NCBI RefSeq assembly: GCF_000284415.1
Contig: NC_017059.1
Location: 2,156,404 to 2,216,338 of the forward strand
Direction: 5' to 3'
Source: Pararhodospirillum photometricum DSM 122
GTDB lineage: Bacteria > Pseudomonadota > Alphaproteobacteria > Rhodospirillales > Rhodospirillaceae
DNA length: 59,935 bases
Shown here piece after piece: positions 42,317 to 51,093 of this stretch. The position numbers and the translations under genes were made by a program. The notes under the pieces were generated by a model. That model did not search any database, was not told where the DNA came from, and was given only the letters and a program-made list of their open reading frames with translations. How positions within the stretch are numbered: the first letter of the stretch is position 1; each line of letters starts with the position of its first letter.

Positions 42317-42868
42317 TCAAGGAAAGGCTGGGGAGGCTCGGCCTCCCCAGACCCCTCGGTCTGTTACCGCGTCCGGTGCCTTGGTGTCCTGGGCCGGGGT
42401 GTCGTCTTCCTTCAGCTTGCGCAGTTGCTCGACCTGCTTCTTGAAGATGATGTGGGCCGGGAACGCCTTGCGGGCGATGGCCAGGGCCAGGGGCTGGCCC
42501 TCGGCATCGACCTTGCCGCCCAGGCTTTGGCGAATTTCGGCCATGGTCTGGGAGACCGAGACGGTCGGGCCGTTCTCGGGCATCGGCTTGAAGATCAGGT
42601 GTGAGGGGAACAGTTTGCCCGACAGGCTGGTGGCGGCGGCGTCGGTTTCTTGCTGGGCTTCGGTTTGGGCGTCGGCCTCGGCGCGCCGCGCGGCCTTTTC
42701 CTGGTCGGACTGGGCCATCTTGTCGCCGAGCGCGCGCAGGCGGGTGCGCAGCGAGGCTCCGACCCCACCGAAGTCGGGCACCGAGGGCAAGGAGGCCCGT
42801 TGATCTCGGCCATGGCTTCGGACATCGAGACGGTCGGGCCGTTTTGCGGCATCGGCTTGAAGATCAGA
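42317..42868 (-). pseudogene. Unrecognised protein remnant with duplicated IFKPMP motif
   Basis: Minus-strand frame whose readable part is PSVPDFGGVGASLRTRLRALG, a charged helix, LFPSHLIFKPMPENGPTVS and LAIARKAFPAHIIFKKQVEQL. A second copy of the phrase, LIFKPMPQNGPTVSMSEAMAEI, occurs just upstream in another register (about 42795-42868). One base missing near 42797 would join the two copies into one protein. The 5' end is then replaced by phage sequence. The C-terminus is encoded by a palindromic element. I do not recognise the family. Whether the repeated phrase belongs to the host or phage gene is uncertain. Confidence 0.5.
42323..42359 (-). terminator. Interspersed palindromic element, copy 19
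   Basis: GAAAGGCTGGGGAGGC and GCCTCCCCAGACCCCTCGG lie inside the 3' end of the minus-strand frame that stops at 42317, and so are translated as part of it. Orientation is that of a terminator for this gene. Confidence 0.75.
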
Positions 42869-43038
42869 TATCCCCAAGCGGCGCCGTCCATGGTCAGGGC
42901 CTGCGTGGCCGAATCGAAAGACGCCAGGGTGCTTTCGCGCACGTGGTAGATTCCGTGGCCGGCTAGGGTGTCGTCGCTGGAGTCAGCCAAATCGGGCGGT
43001 AAAGCTTCGATAATGGCGCCTTTAGCAGTCGCGTACAT
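42795..43038 (-). CDS. Small phage tail-associated protein, probably 3'-truncated
   Basis: Starts with ATG 43036-43038 after GAGGAGG, ten bases beyond the lectin-like tail gene. The readable start is MYATAKGAIIEALPPDLADS, then DTLAGHGIYHVRESTLASFDS and ATQALTMDGAAWG. After that the frame enters sequence shared with the neighbouring remnant and becomes out of register, so the native 3' end seems lost. It resembles small proteins encoded after tail-fibre genes; I cannot assign a function. It is possible that the frame as read to 42595 is used, but its Pro/Cys/Arg-rich end looks like a wrong register. Confidence 0.55.
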
Positions 43039-43047
43039 GTGTCCTCC

Positions 43048-44400
43048 TCACACCTTGGCCAGGCGGCCGCCGGTGTTGGCGTAGAAGGTGGTGTCGGACT
43101 CAGTGAGGGCCACCGCCCACAACCCAGCGGCGGACCCGGTGCTATAGGTGCCGCCACACGCTGCGATCCGTTCCAGGGCCGCACTTGACGTGCTCAGGGT
43201 GTAATCGGGCACGCTCGCGAGGTTGGCGGTATCGGTCACTGTAGCGGGCAAAAATAGGTCGCGAAAATTGTGGGCTGCGCCGGCGTGGGAAAAAAAGCTG
43301 ACGGGGTACCCTGAGGCGGCCCGCGCCGTCCCGGTGTCCACCCACGCTTTGTTGCCCTGACGGTCCCACACAGAGAGGACACCCGACGATGCCTGAACGC
43401 GTATACCGTCGCAGTACTGCCACACATTTCCCCACAGCCCGACGATGCCCCGATAGGTCGCGCTCGCGACGTCGGCGGCGTCCACAGCGGCGACACCCCC
43501 CTCGGCCACCCGGCCGGAGCCCAAGAGGCCTTGACTTTCCGTGCTGGCCATTTCGACAACGGCCAACATCTGCAGGGCCGCCCACTGGTAGACCGACCAC
43601 AGCATGAAACCCGTCACACCCCCCGTGTTGCGGGCAGCGCATCGGGCTTGGTAATCGGTGAAGGAGATATTGGTTAGTGGCATAACCCCAGCCACAGAAG
43701 CCACTTTGGTGCCGCCGCTGTCGCTGCCTTGATACTTGCCAACCCAAAACTGATTGACCGGCGCGCCATCCTTGTAAAAAGCCGGATGGAGCACAAAGCC
43801 ATCCAGGGGGCGATCGCTGATCCACCAACAGGTCTTCCCGGCCTGTGCGCTGCCCGTTGGGGCCGGGGCCACGCGATAGTAGAACGCGGGGACGCGGACC
43901 ATGAGCTGGCCGTCCAGGGTCGCAGGGACCATCCCACCCCACACGGGATGCGCGTTGAATGCCGCGCCCCCCTGGGCGTAATCGCTGCCCGACAGAGTGT
44001 TGCCGCCCTTGTCCACCCGTGCCCAAGTACCGGTGCCGCCGCCCGTCGCCACAAGGGCGACGCCGATCACTTGGGCGGCCGGGTCATCCTCTGGATCGTA
44101 GCGCCACACGGCGCCGGTGCCCGTGCTGGTCAGGACTGATCCGGCTGGACCAAGCGTGGGGGGGAGCCCTGCCGCTGCAACCGACGCAGCGGCGGCTTGA
44201 GCGGACGCTGCGGCCTCGGCCGCTTTGGTAGTAGCGGTCGAGGCCGACGTAGCCACGCTGACGGCGGCCTCCGCCACGCCTTGCCCCAGGCGAGCGGCAG
44301 CTTGCAAGTCTGGAATAAAATTTTGCCGGTGGAGACCGTTTGTGTAGTCAGCACCGGTGCGGTCTTTTAGGCGGTCAATATCTGCTTGATTTATACTCAT
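43048..44400 (-). CDS. Phage tail protein with C-type-lectin/FGE-like receptor domain
   Basis: A 450-residue tail protein. An Ala-rich coiled region (residues 40-75, SVATSASTATTKAAEAAASA) follows a virion-attachment-like start. From residue 150 on it has the layout of formylglycine-generating-enzyme/C-type-lectin folds: LMVRVPAFYYRVAP, DGFVLHPAFYKDG, FWVGKYQGSD, SFTDYQARCAARN, MLWSVYQWAALQMLAVVE and YRGIVGLWGNVWQYCDGI. It ends CGGTYSTGSAAGLWAVALTE then NTGGRLAKV, the pattern of variable receptor-binding ends seen in diversity-generating retroelement targets. No reverse transcriptase or template repeat is in the window. ATG has GAGGAGG upstream and overlaps the previous stop (ATGA). Confidence 0.8.
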   Translation of the reverse strand: MSINQADIDRLKDRTGADYTNGLHRQNFIPDLQAAARLGQGVAEAAVSVATSASTATTKAAEAAASAQAAAASVAAAGLPPTLGPAGSVLTSTGTGAVWRYDPEDDPAAQVIGVALVATGGGTGTWARVDKGGNTLSGSDYAQGGAAFNAHPVWGGMVPATLDGQLMVRVPAFYYRVAPAPTGSAQAGKTCWWISDRPLDGFVLHPAFYKDGAPVNQFWVGKYQGSDSGGTKVASVAGVMPLTNISFTDYQARCAARNTGGVTGFMLWSVYQWAALQMLAVVEMASTESQGLLGSGRVAEGGVAAVDAADVASATYRGIVGLWGNVWQYCDGIRVQASSGVLSVWDRQGNKAWVDTGTARAASGYPVSFFSHAGAAHNFRDLFLPATVTDTANLASVPDYTLSTSSAALERIAACGGTYSTGSAAGLWAVALTESDTTFYANTGGRLAKV

Positions 44401-44729
44401 CCAACTACCTCCTCAAATGTAAAAGACGTTTTTTGGCGGCCGTAAATATTAAATTCGACAGGAGACGGTTTTAACCGACAAAAAATGTTGCGTTTATGCG
44501 CCCTGGCAATATCGTCTACGTCTGGAAGCAGAACCAGCTCTCCACTAACACCTAGCCGGCGTTGAATTTCTTCGATTTTACCAAAAGCTTCTGCGTCAGT
44601 TAGCGCCTCGAACGTCACGCTATGTTCGCGGTACGCTGGCCTCTCATCAACTACAGCGGCGCCGCCAAGTGTCTTCTCTACCTCGCTAGGATCGGTCCAG
44701 TTGTACGACGCGCCATAAGACGGGTTGAC
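44397..44729 (-). pseudogene. Phage tail-region protein, 5' end missing
   Basis: About 110 residues of a phage protein upstream of the lectin-like tail gene, with a four-base overlap. The readable sequence runs from YGASYNWTDPSEVEKTLGG through HSVTFEALTDAEAFGKIEEI and LGVSGELVLLPDVDDIARAH to IYGRQKTSFTFEEVVG. Base composition is distinctly lower in GC than the host neighbours. Upstream of about 44730 the same strand becomes the end of a sensor kinase in another frame, so the native start is gone. I do not recognise the family; a tail tip or baseplate role is likely from position. Confidence 0.7.
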
Positions 44730-46776
44730 GGCGGACCTCGAAGGGCAGATCGACCCAAAACAGGCTGCCCCGGCCCGACTGGCTTTCCACCCCCAAGGTA
44801 CCCTCCATGAGTTCGACCAGACGCCGCGTGATGGCGAGCCCCAGGCCCGAGCCGCCAAAACGTCGTGTCGTTGAGGTGTCGGCTTGGGTGAAGGCGTTAA
44901 AGAGGGTGGGCAGGGCATCGGCCGGGATGCCAATGCCCGTGTCACGGACGCTAAGACGCAGGCGAACCCGGGTTTCGGTCTGGCCCGAGCGTTCGACCCG
45001 CAAGGTCACGTCGCCGTGGTCGGTGAACTTGAGGGCGTTGCCGGTCAGGTTGATGAGGATTTGTTGCAAGCGCAAGGGGTCGCCGATCAAGGCCGTGGGG
45101 ACATCGGGGGCGGTGGCGATCACCAGTTCCAGGTCCTTGGTGCCGGCGTTGACCGACATCAAGGTGCCGACCGCATCCAGGACCTCCTCCAGGGCGAAGG
45201 GGATATGTTCTAAGGTGAGGCGTCCCGACTCGGCCCGGGAGAAATCCAAGATGTCATTGACAATGGACAACAAGGTCCGGCCCGCCTGGGTGATGCGGGC
45301 CACCCCCTCGCGCTGGTCGGAATCTAGAGCCGAGCGCTCCAGCAGGTGGGCAAAGCCTAAAATGGCATTAAGGGGGGTGCGGATCTCGTGACTCATGTTG
45401 GCCAGGAACGCGCTCTTGGCCCGGCTGGCGCTCTCGGCAGCCTGGCGCGCCAGGGACAAGGCCGCCTCGGCGCGCAGCCGGTCGGTCATGTCCATGCCAA
45501 AGGCCAGGGCTACAATTGTCTGGCCGTCGATGGCGCTGATGCTCCACGACAGCAGGCGCTCTTCTCCCTTGCGGGTGATGAGGGGGGCATCGACTTGACG
45601 CGGCAGGGGGGCTGTTCCCGCCAAGTAGGCCTGGAACCGGGCATGGGCCACGGCGGCGCTGTCGGGAGGCAGCACGCGGTCGAACCAGGGCTGCCCCTGC
45701 ACGTCGGCACGGCAGTACCCGGTGAGTTTTTCCGCCGCCTCGTTGAACAGGCGGACCCGGGCGTCCCGGTCGATTCCCACCACCAAGACGTTGGCGCTCT
45801 CGACCACCTGCCGGGCAAAGTTGCGCTCGTTGACCAGGGCGACTTCGTGGTGGGAGATGCGCCGCAAGGTCAAGATCGCCAGCAGGGCCAGCAACCCCAG
45901 TGCGCCGGCCTTGATGATGCTCTCGTGCACCCAGGGCCGGAACACGTCGTCTTCCCTGATACCTGCCGCCACCACCAATGCCGAGTAAGGGGTGGTTTCC
46001 AGGCTCAACAGCGCCATTGTCCCATCCTCCAGGGGGACCGTGGCATGGGTGGGGCCGCCGTGCGACGCGAGATGGGTGCTGAGTGTGTCGGGCCACGGCA
46101 GCCGCTTGCCCACATGGCCGGCCTGATCGGGCACGTGGGAGATCATGGTGCCATCCTGGCCCATCAGGAGGGAAAAACCACCAGGCTTGGCGACGGTTGT
46201 CAGGATATCGGTAAAAATGGGCGGCGGCAGGGAGGCCACCACCACCCCCGCCCACGTTCCCGATGCGCCCGGGGCGGTGCGGGCCCGCGAGGCAAACACC
46301 ACTACCGCGCCGGTCGAGGTGACGAGCGGCCCTTGCAGAAACAATCCGCCGCGGTTGGCCGCGTCGCGAGGGGCGGTGTAGTAGGGGCGCTGGCTGGCGT
46401 CGAAGGCCTGGAGCTCAGGCCGGGTGGTGAAACGAAACAGGCCGTTGGCATCGGTGACCGACAAGGTGCGCACTTCGCCTTGCTGCTCGGCCCGGGCCAT
46501 CATGTAGGACAAGAACGCCTGCTCGCGGCCGGTGGTCGCGGCGTCCAGGGCTTGGCGATCGACGTCGATCAGCATGGTGTCGATGGCCCGCACATGGTCG
46601 CCCACGCTTTCGGCGGCGATATGGGCCAAGGTGTCGAGATCCTGGAAGGCATGCTGGCGGGTTTGGGTGTAGTCGTAAAGGATTTCGCCCAGCCCAAGGA
46701 CCACGACAATACCGATGGTGGCGGCGCTGAAATAGCTAAGGAGAGGGGACGACGACCGTCCGCGCGTGGTATCCAT
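44686..46776 (-). pseudogene. Membrane sensor histidine kinase, 3' end replaced
   Basis: About 680 kinase-derived residues. Transmembrane helices lie near residues 12-33 and 289-309, with a Cache-like periplasmic domain between them (RAIDTMLIDVDRQALDAATTG, FDASQRPYYTAPRDA). Then come a PAS domain (LVVGIDRDARVRLFNEAAEKLTG), HisKA with [19 protein letters not shown] (His near 463) and HATPase_c with GSGLGLAITRRLVELME near 642. The frame ends LFWVDLPFEV and is then cut by phage sequence near 44730, with a stop at 44686. All catalytic parts remain, so it may still work if no receiver domain was lost. ATG 46774-46776 was chosen over a long upstream extension. Confidence 0.85.
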
Positions 46777-46975
46777 GAGCGTCTTCCCGGGGACCAACAA
46801 ACCCGCCGGATCCCACCCTCTAAGGTAAGCCAAAGGGAGGGCCAACGAAAGGCCGGGTGGGGGCGCTCTGTCGATTTTCGTGGGAAAACGGCATGCTTTT
46901 GCTTTCCTTCGGGGCGCCAAGAGCGTATGGCACCCCCTTTCGGAACACACCGATACCGGGAAGAGGAGGGCACCC

Positions 46976-47459
46976 ATGACCCATTGCCCATGCGGATCGG
47001 GCCTGACGGATCAGGCATGTTGCGGGGCGTTGCTGGCGGGCGCTCCCGCGCCGACCGCCGAGGCTTTGATGCGGTCGCGCTATACGGCATATTGTCGCGG
47101 GGATATTGACTATCTGCTGCGCACCATGACCGAGGAGGCCCGCCAGGACATCGACCCCGAGGAAGCGCGGACCGTCTCGGCCCAGGCCCGCTGGGACGGC
47201 CTGGATGTCCGTGCCACCGAGGCCGGCGGCCCCGACGATGACGACGGTGTGGTCGAGTATGTGGCGCGTTTTCGCTTAAATGGTCAGACCTGCCTGCACC
47301 ACGAGCGCGCTTTTTTCACTCGGGTGGACGGCCAGTGGCGGGTGAGCGGCGGCGAGGTCAATCCCAAGGCACCACCGCGCCGGGTCGCCAGCGTCGGGCG
47401 CAACGACCCTTGTCCCTGCGGCTCAAGGAAAAAAATACAAAAAGTGCTGCGGCGCTTAA
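46976..47459 (+). pseudogene. ychJ: YchJ family SEC-C protein with terminal frameshift
   Basis: YchJ (UPF0225) proteins have zinc-binding SEC-C motifs at both ends. The N-terminal motif THCPCGSGLTDQACCGALL and the body (AEALMRSRYTAYCRGDIDYLL) are intact. The C-terminal motif starts GRNDPCPCGS and then goes out of frame. Removing one A at 47425-47426 restores GKKYKKCCGA and a TAA at 47457-47459. As written, the frame runs to 47530 through a palindromic element and loses the last two cysteines. The repaired protein would be 160 residues, the normal size. Confidence 0.9.
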
Positions 47460-47463
47460 GGAT

Positions 47464-47507
47464 CCGAGGGGTCGTGGGGAGGCTCGCCTCCCCAGCCTTT
47501 CTTTGTT
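47464..47507 (+). terminator. Interspersed palindromic element, copy 20
   Basis: CCGAGGGGTCGTGGGGAGGC and GCCTCCCCAGCCTTTCTTTG start five bases after the restored ychJ stop and face the convergent cytochrome gene. Orientation fits termination of ychJ. Confidence 0.8.
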
Positions 47508-48159
47508 TTAGGGCTTTTTCGTCCCAGTAATCATGGCTTGCACCAAGTTTTCCCGGTGGGCGAGGCTGGAACTGACAACCCCGATCAGGTGAAACCCGAT
47601 GAGCACCAAGGTGAGGTTGGCAAAAAACTCGTGCGTCTCTTCCATCGCGCTTTCCTTGCCGTGCTTGCCCCGGCTGTCCTTGCTTCGATGGTCGTCATCG
47701 TCGGCCCGGGCCTCGGGAATGATCGACACGCTGGCCGCCGCCGGCTGGGCATAGAAGGGGGCGAGGGGGCCTTGGTGCTTTTCCTCGGCCAGCACCACCA
47801 TCCCGGTGTAAACCGTGGCGGCGAGACAGGCCAGCAGCGCCACGGCCATGGCGCCCCCGGCCGGGTTGTGACCCACGTACCGAGGGCTCTTGCCCTGGGT
47901 CAAGCCCCCCAGGTAGCCTAACACGGCGCCCGGCCCCTTCACGAAATCGCTGAAGCGGGCGTGCTGCGGGCCGATGAACCCCCAGACCACGCGAAAGATC
48001 ACGACCGTGGCGATCAGATAGCCCGCCATGGTGTGCAGTTTCAAGGCATCGTCTTCGGTGAGATAGGCGGCGGCAAAAACAGGCCACCAGCATCCAATGG
48101 CCCAGACGGACCACCGGATCCCAGACGGTGAGAGTGTCGGTGGAAGAGGATGAGGTCAT
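47508..48159 (-). pseudogene. Cytochrome b561-family protein with one-base frameshift
   Basis: Di-haem b-type membrane cytochrome (Ni/Fe-hydrogenase/b561 type). The first frame reads TDTLTVWDPVVRLGHWMLVACF and then goes wrong. The second frame resumes with LKLHTMAGYLIATVVIFRVVWGFIG and runs to the end through GHNPAGGAMAVALLACLAATVYTG and LTLVLIGFHLIGVVSSSLAHREN. The A5 run at 48075-48079 (T5 on the coding strand) with four bases would give GCC GCC GCC TAT CTC ACC GAA GAC GAT, joining both parts. Haem ligands are probably the His in GHW, HTMAGY, and FHLIG. A charged Asp/His/Lys insertion of about 30 residues lies before the last helix. Confidence 0.9.
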
Positions 48160-48243
48160 GCAAGCCTCCTATGAAGGGGAACCACCGGCTCACCCTAGGA
48201 CGCGGGGCATGAACCCTTTGTGAGAGCACCGTTCATCTCCGGT

Positions 48244-49887
48244 TCATCCCCCCTGCTGCCGCAACTCACGCCGGCGGATTTTGCCGGTGGCCGAGGTGGG
48301 CAAGGCTTCCAGAAACTCCACCTGACGGGGATAGGCGTGGGCGGCATAGCGGCTGCGCGCGTGGTCTTGAATGTCGCGGGCGAGGCCGGCCCGGCCAAGA
48401 GGGGTGTCCAGGATGGAGAGGTCGCGCGGAACGACGAAAGCCTTGACCACCGAGCCTCGGGCGGTATCCGGGACCCCGATGACGGCAACCTGGGCCACCG
48501 CCGGATGGCGTCCCAGCACATCCTCGAGTTCGGCCGGGCTGATGCGATAGCCCGAAGAAATAATCACGTCGTCTTCACGGGCCACAAACCAGAAGTACCC
48601 ATCCGCGTCCTGACGTCCGACGTCGCCCGTGATCATCCAATCCCCCACAAACTTTTCGGCGGTCGCCTCAGGATTGTTCCAGTACCCTAGGAACATGGCC
48701 GGGTCGGGACGATGGATGGCAATTTTGCCCAGGTGGCCCGGGGGGAGTTCCTGGCCGTGCTCATCAATGATGGCCACGCGATGGCCAGGGACGGTTCGTC
48801 CCATGGATCCTGGCCGGACCGGAAAGAGTCCGTGGGAATTGCAGATGACGATGTTGCACTCGGTTTGGCCGTAGACTTCGTTGATGGTCACGCCCAACGT
48901 GTCGCGGCCCCAGTCGAGCAGGGAAGGCCCCAGGGGCTCGCCTCCGGCAGCGATCGAACGCAGCGTGCACACCCCGCGTACCCGCTCGGGGGGAAGCTGG
49001 CGCAAAAGCCGTAAGGCCGTGGGCGGCAGGAAGGCATTGCGGACCCGATGGCGAGCCATCAGGGCCAGGGCGGCCTCGGGGTCAAAGCGGTTGCCCCGGC
49101 AGGCGAGAACAGGAATGCCATGGTACAAGGCTGGCAAAATCAGGTTGAGAAGACCGCCGATCCACGCCCAGTCCGTGGGAGTCCAGAACAGGTCATCGGG
49201 GTGGGGTAGGAACCCGTGAGGAAGTTCGACCCCGGGGAGATGGGCAAGAAGGGTGCGTTGCGCCAGCAAGGCGCCCCGCGGGGTACCGGTGGTCCCGGAG
49301 GTGTACAGGAGCAAGGCGGGGTCATCGGCCAAGGTGTCGGCGGCTGCGGCGTACTCGGTGGCCCGGGTCAACAACTCGTCGAGACGACGCACGCCGGCCG
49401 GCGCGTCGGCATCGACCGAGATGACGGCGGGCGTTGTGGGGAGGGCGAGATCCAAGACCCGTTGGGCGCCGACGCTGTCAGTCACCACCACTTCGGCGCC
49501 GGCGTCAATGAGACGCCAAGCCAACGCTTCGGCCCCGAACAGGGAGTACAAAGGGACCGCCACCGCCCCCACCTTGAAAAGGGCGATCAGCGTGAGAAGG
49601 GTCTCGGGGCGCTGGGGGAGGAGCACGGCCACCCGGTCGCCCTTGTTGATGCCCAGGCCGCGCAGGGCGTTGGCCAAGCGATCCGAGCCTGTTTTAAGGC
49701 GGGCAAAGGTCATGGTGGTTATCTGGCCCCGATCGTTTTCGGCGATCACGGCCGGATTGTTGGCGCGGGCGGGACTGAGGGCGTGGCGGTCGCAGACATC
49801 CACGCCGATGTTGTAATATTCGGGGATGGTCCAGGCGAACCCGCGAACAAGGTCCGTGTAGGTTGTCGCGGTCCTGTCGAGCGCCAT
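48244..49887 (-). CDS. Acyl-CoA synthetase (AMP-binding, medium-chain/ACSM-like)
   Basis: A 547-residue ANL-superfamily ligase. The P-loop is LLLYTSGTTGTPRGALL near residues 205-220. Then come YGQTECNIVI (A5), GDVGRQDADGYFWFVAREDDVI (A7-A8), SSGYRISPAELEDVL and the C-terminal catalytic Lys in PTSATGKIRRREL. The pattern VSxxGYRISPxE(L/V)E matches the acetyl/medium-chain acyl group that activates short to medium fatty or aromatic acids. A separate 35-base gap leads to the deacetylase-like gene upstream on the same strand, so the two may be co-transcribed. The exact substrate is unknown. Confidence 0.92.
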   Translation of the reverse strand: MALDRTATTYTDLVRGFAWTIPEYYNIGVDVCDRHALSPARANNPAVIAENDRGQITTMTFARLKTGSDRLANALRGLGINKGDRVAVLLPQRPETLLTLIALFKVGAVAVPLYSLFGAEALAWRLIDAGAEVVVTDSVGAQRVLDLALPTTPAVISVDADAPAGVRRLDELLTRATEYAAAADTLADDPALLLYTSGTTGTPRGALLAQRTLLAHLPGVELPHGFLPHPDDLFWTPTDWAWIGGLLNLILPALYHGIPVLACRGNRFDPEAALALMARHRVRNAFLPPTALRLLRQLPPERVRGVCTLRSIAAGGEPLGPSLLDWGRDTLGVTINEVYGQTECNIVICNSHGLFPVRPGSMGRTVPGHRVAIIDEHGQELPPGHLGKIAIHRPDPAMFLGYWNNPEATAEKFVGDWMITGDVGRQDADGYFWFVAREDDVIISSGYRISPAELEDVLGRHPAVAQVAVIGVPDTARGSVVKAFVVPRDLSILDTPLGRAGLARDIQDHARSRYAAHAYPRQVEFLEALPTSATGKIRRRELRQQGG

Positions 49888-49922
49888 GCCAGCCCCTCCC
49901 GCGCGCCTTATTTAAGACCCAT

Positions 49923-50870
49923 TCAAGATGGGGGAGCCTTGGCCCGCTGTCCAGGGGCAGCCGGGGGGGCTTCCCCTTTTTCTCCCCGCTGCTCCGCCGT
50001 CGGCGCGCCCTCTGCCGGCCCCCAACACGCACGGGGACGGGCCAAGCGGACCCCCGCCGTCGCCAGATCCTGGAGATACTGGGAACTGGCGAAGTACGCC
50101 GCTTCCTGTTCGCGGGCCGTGGTCAAGGAGTCGCGTGCCCGCAGGCTCGCATCCACCCGCCCCGGGTGGCAGCCGATCAGGGTCCCCGAGTCTGCCCCGA
50201 TCAAAAATCGGCGAAATAGCCCGCCATAGTCGGTCTCGGGACGAAACCCATGGACCCCTGTAAAACCCTGGTTGGCCGGCAAGGCCTGCCGGACAATCGC
50301 TTGGTGCAGGGGCGTCGTGAGCCCCCGGATCATCAGGGCCCGGGGCAGCGCCACGCGCCGGCGGATTATTCGGTTGGTTTGCTCCCAGCAATCGCGGATC
50401 CACAGCCGTCCCGCCGCTAGATCGGCCCCGGCCACCGTCAAAAGGGCCCGAGCCACCCCCGGGAAGCCATGAACGTGGTGGTGTCCATCGATGAAGTGGG
50501 GCAGATGGCCGCGTGCCTGGGCGAAAGCGTCGATCTGGGCTTGGATCTCGCCTTGGACCTCGTTTTGGGGAAGCTGTCCCGTCAGGCAGGCCCGTACCAA
50601 CTGTGTCAAGGGGGGGAAGCGCCCGCCCGGCGCGAGTCGGGGGCACTTGGTCAGGGGCGTGTGATCGGTCAGGGTCAGATGCAAGCCCAGGTCGGCCCAT
50701 CGGTCGAAGCCGTCGAGGGCGCGGGCGTGGCGCGGCCAGTCGGGAAACACGCACATGCAGCCGGTGGCGCTCAGGCGTCCGTCGGCGATCAGGGCCCGGA
50801 TGGTGTCGCTGACGCTGTCGGCCAGCCCGTAGTCGTCCGCGGATACAACAAGATGGCGTGCGGTAGGCAT
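49923..50870 (-). CDS. YdjC/ChbG/HpnK-family carbohydrate deacetylase
   Basis: A 315-residue YdjC-fold enzyme. Metal-binding landmarks are VVSADDYGLADSVSD at the start, LGLHLTLTD near residue 62 and FIDGHHHVHGFPGVA near 125. HpnK, one member, deacetylates an intermediate of hopanoid-linked synthesis, and others act on N-acetylated sugars. With a flippase-type glycosylation module divergent to it, deacetylation of a lipid-linked amino sugar is plausible. The C-terminal 30 residues (GPAEGAPTAEQRGEKGEAPP) are low complexity. ATG 50868-50870 follows AAAGGAGG. Confidence 0.88.
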   Translation of the reverse strand: MPTARHLVVSADDYGLADSVSDTIRALIADGRLSATGCMCVFPDWPRHARALDGFDRWADLGLHLTLTDHTPLTKCPRLAPGGRFPPLTQLVRACLTGQLPQNEVQGEIQAQIDAFAQARGHLPHFIDGHHHVHGFPGVARALLTVAGADLAAGRLWIRDCWEQTNRIIRRRVALPRALMIRGLTTPLHQAIVRQALPANQGFTGVHGFRPETDYGGLFRRFLIGADSGTLIGCHPGRVDASLRARDSLTTAREQEAAYFASSQYLQDLATAGVRLARPRACWGPAEGAPTAEQRGEKGEAPPAAPGQRAKAPPS

Positions 50871-51093
50871 GACCGGCCTCCTTTCATGATGCGGGCGTCG
50901 GGCGTGCCCTTGTCAGGGGCGAGGGGGGAGGAAAAGCCGCGCAGGGGCGGCCTCCCAAGGTCCCCCGAGTCATGGGGCGAAAGCATGGGGGGGGCTTCCG
51001 GCGGTGCTCCCGCATTTATCTTGTCCCCCGAGGCGGCGCAAGGTACGAAGAGGGCTTGGGACTTTGGTTGTGCTTCTCGTCCGTGGGACCATC

